This document shows positions 53,556 through 62,681 of a stretch of 64,000 nucleotides of DNA, piece after piece. The DNA is taken from positions 372,001 to 436,000 of the forward strand of contig CAVVKG010000001.1 of NCBI GenBank assembly GCA_963748925.1, in the 5' to 3' direction. Position 1 is the first letter of the stretch. Every line of letters begins with the position of its first letter. This DNA is from Cryomorpha sp963748925. Its GTDB lineage: Bacteria; Bacteroidota; Bacteroidia; Flavobacteriales_D; Cryomorphaceae. The notes under the pieces are model-generated. The model had not been told where the DNA came from. It did no database searches and saw only the letters and a program-made list of their open reading frames with translations. The position numbers and the translations under genes are program-made.

Positions 53556-54122
53556 TTAGTGGCTTTTGTTTTTGAATTGAAGATGATCCATTCTTTTTCC
53601 CATCAATGTCTTTTCTCCGACGATTTCAAATCCTAATTTTAAGTACAATCTCCTGGCATTTGGGTTGTCATTGTCAACTAGCAATCCCAGTGTTCTCTTC
53701 TGCTTTCTGACGTATTCATCAATCAGAAAGATCAATAATTTAGAGCCGATACCTTTACCTTGTTCATTTGGGTGTACACCAATACAATCGATATAAAATT
53801 CTCCGTCTTCAGTTTCATCTTCCAGCCTCAAATCCTTATTGAACATTACATTAAGTTGCTCTTCAACAGTTGTTCTAAGTTCTTTCAATAACGCCCCGTT
53901 ATAAACATTGGCTACAGCCAGAACTCCTTGCTCGCTTTCCGCTACCCAGCAGTTTTCATAAGAGTATTGATTCGATTTTTTTCTGATTAGACTTTCTAGA
54001 AATTTATTTGCCTTTAGATTAGATTTCTCTCCAATAAAATGATAAATGATTTCCCTCATTGCCAACATCATATATTGAGCAATTGGTTTAGCATCTTCTG
54101 CTTTGGCTTTTCGAATGATCAA
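53556..54122 (-). CDS. GNAT family N-acetyltransferase
   Basis: A 188-residue acetyltransferase. The acetyl-CoA-binding motif A is CIGVHPNEQGKGIGSKLLIFL (Q/R-x-x-G-x-G/A), and motif B is NPNARRLYLKLGFEIVGEK. The N-terminal half fits substrate binding, but no substrate is indicated. It follows the aspartoacylase-like gene by 3 bp, so the two are cotranscribed. A chemical link (one enzyme adding and one removing acyl groups) is inference. Confidence 0.9.
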   Translation of the reverse strand: MIIRKAKAEDAKPIAQYMMLAMREIIYHFIGEKSNLKANKFLESLIRKKSNQYSYENCWVAESEQGVLAVANVYNGALLKELRTTVEEQLNVMFNKDLRLEDETEDGEFYIDCIGVHPNEQGKGIGSKLLIFLIDEYVRKQKRTLGLLVDNDNPNARRLYLKLGFEIVGEKTLMGKRMDHLQFKNKSH

Positions 54123-54125
54123 TTC

Positions 54126-55346
54126 TTACCTTCTTGGCCCTTTAAAATCATATTTCCTTCCTATATACAAGGTGAGATCACCTTTCTTCTTTTTTCGCCT
54201 ATAGCCCATTAAGTTGAGGATTTGCTTACTATACCATTTTGCAATCTGGCTGTTTACAACCATAATGTGGTCGGTCTTCATAAAGGGTTTTACTCCAGGA
54301 AGGAAGCGGAGAATACGGTACAGGCTGAACCTCCTGAAAATATAGGAAACTCCAAGCCAGAATTTTGCTATTTTTTCAATAACAAAAAAGCCATCATTTC
54401 CTTGCTTTTGATAGAGAGGCATGAAAATCAGTCCTTTCTGAGGGGATTTTACCAGCTCACCATTCATCTTTGCCAGTTTCTGATCTTTCTTTATTGGTTG
54501 AAAATTCCTGAAGCCGGGAATCATTTCAAAGTTATCTTTTGGCTCAATATTTTCTCGGTAGTTTATCGCGTAAACTTTATGATTTCCTTCTGCATTGTGC
54601 ATTAGGTGATGATAGTGCTTCTTAAATTTCGGAATTTCTATTTTCTTGATTACACCGCTATAAACAAGCGAAAGCCAAATGACCGATTCGTGATTTCTAA
54701 CCGATTCAGGATCATTGTGCTGACCACCTTCAAAAGCCATTGAAATACAGCCCAGGTCATTTACATAACTGAGTAAAGGCTCTTGCAGATATTCTTCAAT
54801 GCCAATTACTACAGGGACGGGAATTCTTTTGGCAAAACCCCGATTCATAATGGTATCACTCATAGTGATAAAGGGCATCGTATCTACCGAAGTAGTATGT
54901 AGGTCTACAAAAATAAATTCTCCTTTTCGCGTGGTCATCAGCTCGTCAATATATGCCCAAAGTTCTATTTGCTCTTCTACCTCATTAATGATTTCAGAAG
55001 GATGATAGTCTCGTTTTTTGGCGCGCTCAACCATATCTGGTTGCCATACTCTGTTTAGGTCATTTACAATAAAGCGCTCTTCTCGCGCAAGAGCAGTAAG
55101 ATTTCCAGCGAGGGCATAAACATTACCTTTTAAAAGAGGTTGTAGCGGCTTAAGCTCGCTCATTACCCTGTTTAATGCGAGAATTCCTGTAGGTTCATTT
55201 CCATGCATCCCACCAATGAACACGATATTTGGGCCGGATAGATCGCCTTCAATACGAGCTATTTCTCGGGAAATTTGAACGGATTTACCTTCAACAAAAT
55301 CAAATAATGTGATGGTCCTTGGCTTCAATGTTTGAGAGTTCTTCAA
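54126..55346 (-). CDS. Succinylglutamate desuccinylase/aspartoacylase family hydrolase
   Basis: A 406-residue zinc carboxypeptidase-like enzyme. The zinc ligands are in IGGMHGNEPTG (H-x-x-E) and VDLHTTS (His), and EGGQHNDPES supplies the later catalytic region. The family cleaves N-acyl amino acids, or amides. The last 100 residues are basic and may add a membrane- or nucleic-acid-binding part. The start overlaps the upstream GCS2-CBS gene by 47 bp. A later start would lose residues before the zinc motif but remains possible. The substrate is unknown. Confidence 0.88.
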   Translation of the reverse strand: MKNSQTLKPRTITLFDFVEGKSVQISREIARIEGDLSGPNIVFIGGMHGNEPTGILALNRVMSELKPLQPLLKGNVYALAGNLTALAREERFIVNDLNRVWQPDMVERAKKRDYHPSEIINEVEEQIELWAYIDELMTTRKGEFIFVDLHTTSVDTMPFITMSDTIMNRGFAKRIPVPVVIGIEEYLQEPLLSYVNDLGCISMAFEGGQHNDPESVRNHESVIWLSLVYSGVIKKIEIPKFKKHYHHLMHNAEGNHKVYAINYRENIEPKDNFEMIPGFRNFQPIKKDQKLAKMNGELVKSPQKGLIFMPLYQKQGNDGFFVIEKIAKFWLGVSYIFRRFSLYRILRFLPGVKPFMKTDHIMVVNSQIAKWYSKQILNLMGYRRKKKKGDLTLYIGRKYDFKGPRR

Positions 55347-57231
55347 ATAAATGTTCGGCTATATATACAAAATCAAATTCGGTGAGAATGCCAATAAGTT
55401 TTTTATCCTTGACAACAGGCAGGCATCCCATGTTATTTTTTCGCATCAGCTTCAGCGCATCAACGGTGCAAGTTTCAGGTGCTACTGTAATGGGATTATG
55501 AGTCATAATATCATTTACCGTAAGCTCATCATCAACATCCTCTTTCTTGCAATAGTATTTTAAAATATCACCGGAAGAGATCATTCCCACCACTTCTCCT
55601 TCGTCGTTTTCTACAGGTACGTGGTGCAGCTTCCGCCAATTCATAACATTGGTAACCAGATCTATAAGATCCTCGTTTTGAACGGTGTAAAGCTCTTTAG
55701 ACATTACCTGATGAACGTACTTAAACTTTCCTTCCCACGATCCACTGTCGCTCATGCTGGCGTAAGACCAGGTGTGAACCGGCTGCCCAGATTGCTGACG
55801 TTTTAGCATTGCGGAGGTAACGGCCATTACAGCCTCCTCGGCTCCAACAGTCCTTCTTAGTTCAGTAAACGATTGTGATGCCCAGATTGAACCGGTTTGG
55901 TGATTAACAACACGAGATTCAATGATATGAAGATATTTATCAATATCGTGAGTATCAATTTTCATCTTTTCTAGCCCATGTCGGGCTCTTGGAAGCAATT
56001 TATTAATAATCAAATCCTGCGCGGTATATCTATCTCCATCCGTCCATCTAAATTGAGCACCGAGGCCCATTTGTGCGGCTTTAATGAAGTTGAGCTTCGC
56101 GTGGTCAAAGTCCAATAAATTGGCAATGTTATTAATTTCATCAGGCATTCCTTCCATCAGTCCGAGCCAAAATGCCGTGTTGGCCATTTCATCAATTACT
56201 GTGGGGCCGGCAGGAATATATCTGTTTTCAATTCGCAAATGTGGCTTTCCATCGGTAATGCCATAGCATGCGCGGTTCCATTTATAGATGGTTCCGTTAA
56301 ATAGGGATAGGGCAGTGAGTTTGGGAATTTTTCCCTGACGAAGAGTTTCCATAGCATCCTCTTCAATATCGCCGGCAAGCAAAAGCTTGTAGTACGCTAC
56401 ATCATGCTGAAAGATTTCTGTAATAGAAGATTCAAGCCATCCTGTACCGAAGTCAACCCTGCTTTTGATTTCGCGTTCGGGATTTTTCAAGTTCTTCAGG
56501 TCAACTGTTTGCTCAAATACGGCAATCCGCGTTTCATCCCACAGGCGTTTCCCAAAGAGCAAAACAGAGTTGGTGCAAGCAGCCAATACCGGCCCCGCAA
56601 TAGCCTGCGCCCAATTGTATTTGTCAACCAACTCATCCGGATTGATTTGAAGGTGAACTTGAAAACTCGTGTTGCATGCCTCAAAAAGCATCGAATTGTG
56701 CTTCGTTATCAGTTCGTCGGTACCTTTAATATTAAACTCAAAATCGCCACCGCGTTGCTTTATCATTGCTTCATTAAGAGCATGATATCTGCGGTAAGGC
56801 GTAATGTTTTCAAATTCAAGATCTGACTTCCTGATTGTCGGAAGTATTCCTGTAAGCAGAATTCTTGAACCGTGATCCTGCGCGATTTGATCCGCTTTCT
56901 GCAAGAGACCATAAAGTTGATTTTCCATTCTGCTCAGGGCATCTCCGGTAAATTTTATGGGGTCAAGATTTGCTTCAAGATTAAATTTGGCTAACTCGGT
57001 CGTAAAATGAGGATCGTCAAGAAGTTCTAAGACTTCTAGTGCTATCATAGCCGGCCTGAGGTGTTTATCTACAAGACAAAACTCCTGTTCAGCTCCGATT
57101 CGCATAGTGCCACGTTCAAACATATCGCGTTCCAGCATCAAATCGAGTGCCTTCATATCCTTGAGAATGGCCGCTACAAACTTTTTTCGTTGCTCCTTAG
57201 TTTCTACAACATATACATCTAATGCCCCCAT
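55300..57231 (-). CDS. GCS2-type carboxylate-amine ligase with two CBS domains
   Basis: A 643-residue protein. Residues about 35-470 match the glutamate-cysteine ligase GCS2 family (RIGAEQEFCLVD, SFQVHLQINPDE, LRIENRYIPAGPTV), which joins an amine to the gamma-carboxylate of glutamate or a similar acid using ATP. Residues about 505-640 hold a CBS pair (VENDEGEVVGMISSGDIL, VNDIMTHNPITV, KKLIGILTEFDFVYIAE), which usually senses adenine nucleotides. Fusion of the two suggests that energy charge controls the ligase. The following genes are a deacylase and an acetyltransferase. True glutathione synthesis is not assumed. Confidence 0.88.
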   Translation of the reverse strand: MGALDVYVVETKEQRKKFVAAILKDMKALDLMLERDMFERGTMRIGAEQEFCLVDKHLRPAMIALEVLELLDDPHFTTELAKFNLEANLDPIKFTGDALSRMENQLYGLLQKADQIAQDHGSRILLTGILPTIRKSDLEFENITPYRRYHALNEAMIKQRGGDFEFNIKGTDELITKHNSMLFEACNTSFQVHLQINPDELVDKYNWAQAIAGPVLAACTNSVLLFGKRLWDETRIAVFEQTVDLKNLKNPEREIKSRVDFGTGWLESSITEIFQHDVAYYKLLLAGDIEEDAMETLRQGKIPKLTALSLFNGTIYKWNRACYGITDGKPHLRIENRYIPAGPTVIDEMANTAFWLGLMEGMPDEINNIANLLDFDHAKLNFIKAAQMGLGAQFRWTDGDRYTAQDLIINKLLPRARHGLEKMKIDTHDIDKYLHIIESRVVNHQTGSIWASQSFTELRRTVGAEEAVMAVTSAMLKRQQSGQPVHTWSYASMSDSGSWEGKFKYVHQVMSKELYTVQNEDLIDLVTNVMNWRKLHHVPVENDEGEVVGMISSGDILKYYCKKEDVDDELTVNDIMTHNPITVAPETCTVDALKLMRKNNMGCLPVVKDKKLIGILTEFDFVYIAEHLFEELSNIEAKDHHII

Positions 57232-57511
57232 ATGTCTTACTTATTACTGTTTGTTTATCGCCCCAAATGAAACTAGAAATCTGAATTTCTGAATATCGTT
57301 TGAACTCAGGTTAAAACGATGAAATTGGCAATTTTTCAGCAATAAACCAACTGGTTAGGAGATTAATGTAGCGGTGAATTGCAAAATGATGAATAGTTCA
57401 AGTCGAAATAAAAAACGAAGTAGGGTAGTGATAGGTATATTTTCCTACAATTGAAATTTTCTGGCACTTCGAAAGCTTGGTCTAGCGATAGCTTTTTAAT
57501 GATCTAACATC

Positions 57512-58126
57512 CTATTTTACATCTATTTGCAACATTTTCTCTCCTTCGAGAAAGGCTTCTAAGCGATCACCAACATTGCAAGGGCCAACACCTTTTGGAG
57601 TGCCAGTCATAATCATATCGCCAATTTTTAAAGTGAAATATTTCGAGACATGGGAGATAATATTGTCAATAGTAAATATCATATCAGCCGAATCGCCTGA
57701 TTGTACGACCTCCCCATTTTTATGGAGTTCAAATTTTATAGACTTAGGATCAGTTAATTCGCTTAGATTTTTGAATTTCAAACCAATAGGGGCCGAGTGA
57801 TCAAAAGCTTTGGCCTTTTCCCAGGGCAACCCTTTTTCTTTGCACTGCTTCTGTATATCACGTGCCGTGAAATCTATTCCAACGCCTATTGAACTGTAGT
57901 ATTTTGGCGAAAATTTTTCGTCTATATGTTTTCCGAGTCTATCTATTCTTACCACCAGCTCTACTTCGAAGTGCAGGTCTTTAGTGATTTCAGGATATAT
58001 AAAGGGGTGATTTTTTGGCAGCAGAGCAGTTTCAGGTTTGAGAAAGACTACAGGCTCAGTTGGTAATTCATTCTTCAGCTCCTTTGCATGTTCTGCATAG
58101 TTTCTGCCAATGCATATTATTTTCAT
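57512..58126 (-). CDS. Fumarylacetoacetate hydrolase family protein
   Basis: A 204-residue FAH-fold enzyme of the small type (acylpyruvase/YcgM-like). Metal ligands lie in HFEVELVVRIDRLG (E-x-E) and a downstream Asp (IGVGIDFTARDIQ). The GTPKGVGP loop near the C terminus is typical. Members cleave acylpyruvates or decarboxylate oxaloacetate. The exact substrate is unknown. It overlaps the upstream exonuclease gene by 4 bp. Confidence 0.92.
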   Translation of the reverse strand: MKIICIGRNYAEHAKELKNELPTEPVVFLKPETALLPKNHPFIYPEITKDLHFEVELVVRIDRLGKHIDEKFSPKYYSSIGVGIDFTARDIQKQCKEKGLPWEKAKAFDHSAPIGLKFKNLSELTDPKSIKFELHKNGEVVQSGDSADMIFTIDNIISHVSKYFTLKIGDMIMTGTPKGVGPCNVGDRLEAFLEGEKMLQIDVK

Positions 58127-58956
58127 TGCTCGTAACTAAGGCGCTCTTTAATTTCTTTAAGTACTTTTTTGGTGTAAAGCGGAAAATCTCCATTTAGCAT
58201 CCAGCCGTAATAGCCAGGCTCTGTTTGCAATACTTCACGAACTGTTTTGCCTTTGTGCTTGCCAAAGTTGAATATTTCCTCATCCTTATCGTTATAAACA
58301 ATTCGTCCGAGCATATCTACATTCCTATGTCGCTGGGAAGTTAAGTGCAGATGTTCCATGTCATTTGCTACCGGCTTAATTTTGTTCCCATCCTTGTCTT
58401 CTATTTCTGAATCGGCATACTTTTCAAGCTGAGCTAAAAACACTTCGTGGGTAGCTTCCACATCCGCCATAGCCTCATGGGCATTGGTCATGTCTTTTTG
58501 GCAATAAAATTTGTAGCCCGCTTTAAGCGTCCGCTGCTCCATAAGGTGGAAAATATTTTGGACATCAATTAAATTCCGGTCCTCTACACTAAAGTCAATT
58601 CCGCAACGTAAGAATTCTTCTGCCAGGATTGGCACGTCAAATTTATTGGAATTAAAGCCTGCTAAATCACAATCAAATAAGAATTTAAAGAGCTTTCCAG
58701 ATAGCTCTTTAAAAGTAGGAGCATCCTTTACGTCTTCGTCATAAATGCCATGAATCAAGGAAGTTTCTATAGGAATAGGAATTCCGGGATTAACCAGCAG
58801 CCGCTTATTTCCCAAACTTGGATCAGGACGTTTTTCAATATGGCCATCCGGAAACACTTTTAGAATGGCAATTTCTACAATACGATCTGAAGCTACATTT
58901 ACTCCGGTTGTTTCCAAGTCAAAGAAAGCCAAAGGCTTCTTCAGGTTTAAGCGCAT
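58123..58956 (-). CDS. DnaQ-like 3'-5' exonuclease with extra C-terminal domain
   Basis: A 277-residue DEDDh exonuclease. Exo I is FFDLETTGVN (D-x-E), Exo II is AGFNSNKFDVPIL (D) and Exo III is AHEAMADVEAT (H...D). After about residue 185 comes a second part with NFGKHKGKTVREVLQTEP, similar to DUF3820-type modules. It probably trims DNA or RNA 3' ends in repair. It follows the PD40 gene by 1 bp and overlaps the FAH gene, although their functions look unrelated. Confidence 0.92.
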   Translation of the reverse strand: MRLNLKKPLAFFDLETTGVNVASDRIVEIAILKVFPDGHIEKRPDPSLGNKRLLVNPGIPIPIETSLIHGIYDEDVKDAPTFKELSGKLFKFLFDCDLAGFNSNKFDVPILAEEFLRCGIDFSVEDRNLIDVQNIFHLMEQRTLKAGYKFYCQKDMTNAHEAMADVEATHEVFLAQLEKYADSEIEDKDGNKIKPVANDMEHLHLTSQRHRNVDMLGRIVYNDKDEEIFNFGKHKGKTVREVLQTEPGYYGWMLNGDFPLYTKKVLKEIKERLSYEQ

Positions 58957-58957
58957 A

Positions 58958-60505
58958 CTATTTTTTTAGTTTGATAAATTTTACATTATTGTCCTGCCGG
59001 GTGTGAAACTTGTTTACAACCAGTATTTCAGTATATGGTTTATGTCCCGGAGCATCTATGTAAATAAAATATTTCCCGGGATACAGGGCGAAAACAAATC
59101 GTCCGGTAATTTTATTAGCGTAGTAGCTCCCTACAAGCTCATCAAATTCATTTTTAATTTTAAGTTCAGGCGTAGGTTCACCATCGGGCATTGGAACATT
59201 AATAACAAAAGTGGCTGGATTCTCTGTTTCATTTCGCTCGTAATCTACCCTATAAATATCGAGATCACCATAAGAATCTGGTCTTAAAGCAGCCATCACA
59301 GCTGTTTTGCCTGATTCAGTAAAAGATATATTTTTTTCATTTCCGGGGCCATTTATCGGATACCCCATATTCTGGGGTTTTGTCCACATTTCGCTTTGTT
59401 CATCCCACGTAGAAAAGTACAAATCATATCCGCCCATTCCCGGGTGGCCGTTTGAGCAAAAGTAGAGCGTTTTACCGTCAGGGGATAGGGTAGGGAAGTC
59501 TTCGCTCAACTCGGTATTTATCTCCGGACCTAAATTGACAGGGTCGCTCCATGAATTCGGTCCAATTCTTTTGATCATGAAAAGGTCAAATTCGCCCCTA
59601 GTGCCTTCTCGGTTTGAACTAAATAACATTGTAGCTCCATCACTAGAGATTGAACATGCCGATTCTGTACTTTCAGAATTGATCGCATCGCCAAGTCGCT
59701 TAGGATCAGAGTAGGTTTTATCCTTATAAATACTTGTGAAAATGTCACCTACATCATTTACATGGTCGATATAATAAAACAGGGTGTCGCCAGAACCCGT
59801 AAGGCCTACTGTTGATTCATCGTAAATCGTGTTGACCTTGTCGCTAAGTCTGTCAGCAAAAAACCAGGTATTGTTTTTCTTGTGTGAAATCATAATATCT
59901 GACGGGTAGTATCCATCAAATTCCGGATGTGATCCCGGCCGCACCTTCCGACGAGTAGTAAAGAGCATTTTACTTCCGTCAAGGGTTATGAATGGGTTAT
60001 AATCAGGATAGATACTATTAATATTCTCACCTAAATTGGTGTAAGAAACATTCACAGGATACTTCAACAAATCCTGTGCAGTAATGCAGTCTGATTTCAA
60101 GTCCTCATATTCAGCTTCCTTTTTTTTCTTTGCACCTGCCACAAGAGCATACTTATGTAAATACTGCAAGGCCTGCTCATAGTCAAGATGATACATATAT
60201 GCCTTGGCAATGTGAAGAAACAACTCATCGTCAAATTTGCCCTCAGTTTCCGTTTTAATCAAATAGTCCAAAGCTAGTTTGGGGTCAATGTTGGTGCGTA
60301 AATAACTGAGACCCATATTTAAATTATACTCTGCGTTGTTCTGATCTTTATCGAGCAACTTTGAATACAATTCGATGGATTTAAAATAATTTCCTTCTTC
60401 AAAAATAGCCTTAACCTCCTTCGGGTTTTGAGACCATAAGGATAACCCAAAACCTAAAAAAAAGGCAAGAAAGAAAACGATTCGTTTAGCGTTTAAAGGG
60501 ACCAA
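58958..60505 (-). CDS. Exported TPR-PD40 envelope protein
   Basis: A 515-residue protein. The frame starts at TTG 60505; no better ATG is near, and the following RIVFFLAFFLGFGLSLWS is a good signal peptide. Residues about 30-135 are TPR-like. About 160-425 are WD40-like PD40 strands (ISSDGATMLFSSNREGTRGE, LSPDGKTLYFCSNGHPG). A carboxypeptidase-regulatory-like end follows. It resembles the larger protein at 60576 without its OmpA part. Periplasmic or outer-membrane location is likely, function unknown. Confidence 0.85.
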   Translation of the reverse strand: MVPLNAKRIVFFLAFFLGFGLSLWSQNPKEVKAIFEEGNYFKSIELYSKLLDKDQNNAEYNLNMGLSYLRTNIDPKLALDYLIKTETEGKFDDELFLHIAKAYMYHLDYEQALQYLHKYALVAGAKKKKEAEYEDLKSDCITAQDLLKYPVNVSYTNLGENINSIYPDYNPFITLDGSKMLFTTRRKVRPGSHPEFDGYYPSDIMISHKKNNTWFFADRLSDKVNTIYDESTVGLTGSGDTLFYYIDHVNDVGDIFTSIYKDKTYSDPKRLGDAINSESTESACSISSDGATMLFSSNREGTRGEFDLFMIKRIGPNSWSDPVNLGPEINTELSEDFPTLSPDGKTLYFCSNGHPGMGGYDLYFSTWDEQSEMWTKPQNMGYPINGPGNEKNISFTESGKTAVMAALRPDSYGDLDIYRVDYERNETENPATFVINVPMPDGEPTPELKIKNEFDELVGSYYANKITGRFVFALYPGKYFIYIDAPGHKPYTEILVVNKFHTRQDNNVKFIKLKK

Positions 60506-60575
60506 TAGTTCAGTAGTTTTATTTAAAGTTACTCCTTATAAATAAATTAGGCCTTATAATGGAGTTTTTTTTCGC

Positions 60576-62618
60576 TTACTGCGCTTTTACTTCGATGTAC
60601 TGGAAATTTTCGTACTTATTCTCACCGGTTTTAAAATCTCCTGAATACTCAGGACCCTGCACTTTTCCTTTCACCGATTTGAAAATCAACTTATCCTGAT
60701 CGATGCCAAATTCGGCTGCCGTATCCATGATTTTCTTTTTAGCCAGCTCGGCACGTTGATCTGCCAAATCCTGATTGTTTTTAAAACTCTTTGTAGGAAC
60801 TTTAGAAGCGCTGCCCACAATAGTAATTGAGGCCGATCCTTTGGACTTAACCAATTTGCTCAGACCTTTCATGAAGTTAGCATACATCTGCTCTTCTTTA
60901 CTTATAACATCCTGATTATAGCCAAAGAATTTTTTAAATTCGGCAGGAACAGCATCTCCGGAAGTAGATGTCATAAATACCGCTGAGCCATCAGCGCTAA
61001 CGATTAATGGATTGAGATAGAGTTCTTTATTTATTTCCTGATAGTCTAAATCACAAATAATGGAGAATGTGTCGCGAGCGGCTATCTTCCCATTTATCTT
61101 ATAATCTACGTCATACTGGTTACAAGGAGGTAAAATGGCAACAAAAACACCATCGCGTGCACGCGGTGTGTAAGTTTGAGAAGTTCCGGTAGCTCTGTTT
61201 GTAACATAAATAACAATGTCGTCCGGCAGTTCGTCGCCATCGGCAGGAATAATCGTTCCCTTTAAAACAGCAAGATTAACGGCTTGTGGGTCGGGAAGAT
61301 TAATCATGTAAATATCCTTTTCACCGTAACCAGAATCACGCACTGAGGAGTAATATGCCCTACGTCCATCCGCACTTGTTACAAAGAAAACATCGTCATC
61401 GGTAGTATTTATTGGGTATCCAATATTGGTGGGAGAGGACCATTCACCATTCTCTTCCTTTTTAGTATACATAATGTCAAAACCTCCGATACTATTGTGC
61501 CCTTTTGAACTGAAGTATAACGTTCTACTATCGGGTGAAATAAACACAGCATCTTCATCAAAAGGAGTATTAATCCTGTCTCCAAGGTTGATAGGTTTGC
61601 TCCACTTCCCATCGGGCAAAAGGCTAACCTGGTAAATATCCCGGCCTCCGAATCCACCTTTCCTATCGCTTACAAAATAGATGGTTTTCTCGTCAGGAGT
61701 TATTGCAAGGTGCGTTTCCCAGGCAGATGAATTAATTTCGCCAGGCATGGCTACAGGGTCGCTCCAAGTTTCACCCACAAGCTTGCTTTGGTAAATATCA
61801 CCACCGTTTACATCGCGGTACAGATAAAGCGTTTGTCCATCTACAGATACATTCATGGTAGCTGTGTGGTTTGTGTTATTTATACTGAGTAATTCGGGTT
61901 CCTGCCAATTTCCCTCCTGATCTTTGTAAGAAGCATATATATCTTCAAAAAAGAGACCTGTTAAACGGTCTTTAACACGTATGTTAGAGCTGTCAGGCCT
62001 TAAGCGAGCTGAAGTAAAAAACAGGGAGTTTTCATCAACAGATATAACCGGAGAAAAATCTGGAAATTCAGAATTTACCACAGGTCCCAGATTTTCAATT
62101 TCAAATTCCACCGGAAGCTTCATTAATAGCTTGGCATTGTTTACTTGTTGCATGCCTACTTCTGCTTCGGGATATAGAAAATGTTTTACTGGTGCATTTC
62201 TGATAAAAAGTTCGTAATACTCCTCGGCTTTATCGAGCCTATAATTAAGGTGCAGTGCCTTAGCGTAGTAATAATAAACTTCAACAGGCACCTTTTTTTC
62301 GTAAGGGCTAAAAGGATTGTAGTTTTTATCAACTTCGCTTTTTGCAGCCTTTTCCAGAAATGGCAATGCTGCACTTTTCCTGTTAAATGATTGCAAATAA
62401 GCCCTGCCGGCCTTGTAATTCACATTGGCATTATCAGGATTTTCGGTAGCTAGTTGAGTCCAGATAATGAAACTCTGGTTCAATTCATTTTCTTCATCAA
62501 GCCTCACAGCTTCCTGAAATTTGCTAAAAAAACCTGTTTCCTGTCCCCGAAGGTTTATGCTGATTGCAATCAGCACCAAGAAGATTACAAAAGGTCTTAG
62601 TTTATTCTTGAAATTCAT
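60576..62618 (-). CDS. TPR-PD40-OmpA-like protein, PorE-type architecture
   Basis: A 680-residue exported protein (signal ending INLRGQ). The order is TPR (about 30-150), PD40 beta-propeller (about 180-450; ISPDSRTLYFSSKGHNSIGG, ITPDEKTIYFVSDRKGG), a small carboxypeptidase-regulatory-like domain, then an OmpA C-terminal-like peptidoglycan-binding domain (about 560-680; SITIVGSASKVP, DLADQRAELAKKKI). This is the order seen in PorE, a T9SS component, but the same layout occurs in other Bacteroidota proteins, so no gene symbol is given. A TAGCTTTG box lies 22 bp upstream. Confidence 0.87.
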   Translation of the reverse strand: MNFKNKLRPFVIFLVLIAISINLRGQETGFFSKFQEAVRLDEENELNQSFIIWTQLATENPDNANVNYKAGRAYLQSFNRKSAALPFLEKAAKSEVDKNYNPFSPYEKKVPVEVYYYYAKALHLNYRLDKAEEYYELFIRNAPVKHFLYPEAEVGMQQVNNAKLLMKLPVEFEIENLGPVVNSEFPDFSPVISVDENSLFFTSARLRPDSSNIRVKDRLTGLFFEDIYASYKDQEGNWQEPELLSINNTNHTATMNVSVDGQTLYLYRDVNGGDIYQSKLVGETWSDPVAMPGEINSSAWETHLAITPDEKTIYFVSDRKGGFGGRDIYQVSLLPDGKWSKPINLGDRINTPFDEDAVFISPDSRTLYFSSKGHNSIGGFDIMYTKKEENGEWSSPTNIGYPINTTDDDVFFVTSADGRRAYYSSVRDSGYGEKDIYMINLPDPQAVNLAVLKGTIIPADGDELPDDIVIYVTNRATGTSQTYTPRARDGVFVAILPPCNQYDVDYKINGKIAARDTFSIICDLDYQEINKELYLNPLIVSADGSAVFMTSTSGDAVPAEFKKFFGYNQDVISKEEQMYANFMKGLSKLVKSKGSASITIVGSASKVPTKSFKNNQDLADQRAELAKKKIMDTAAEFGIDQDKLIFKSVKGKVQGPEYSGDFKTGENKYENFQYIEVKAQ

Positions 62619-62640
62619 TTAAGGCGATAATTAAGAATTC

Positions 62641-62648
62641 CAAAGCTA
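62641..62648 (-). promoter_or_regulatory. Putative -7 box of the PD40-OmpA gene
   Basis: TAGCTTTG on the minus strand, exact TAnnTTTG match, 22 bp upstream of the ATG at 62618. No clear -33 TTG. Confidence 0.45.
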
Positions 62649-62681
62649 ATATAAACCTACTTGTTAATTAAATAAAGTGAA

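Noticed and set aside
55300..57231. Calling the GCS2-CBS protein gshA
   Set aside because: GCS2-family ligases act on various substrates, and no glutathione synthetase gene is nearby.
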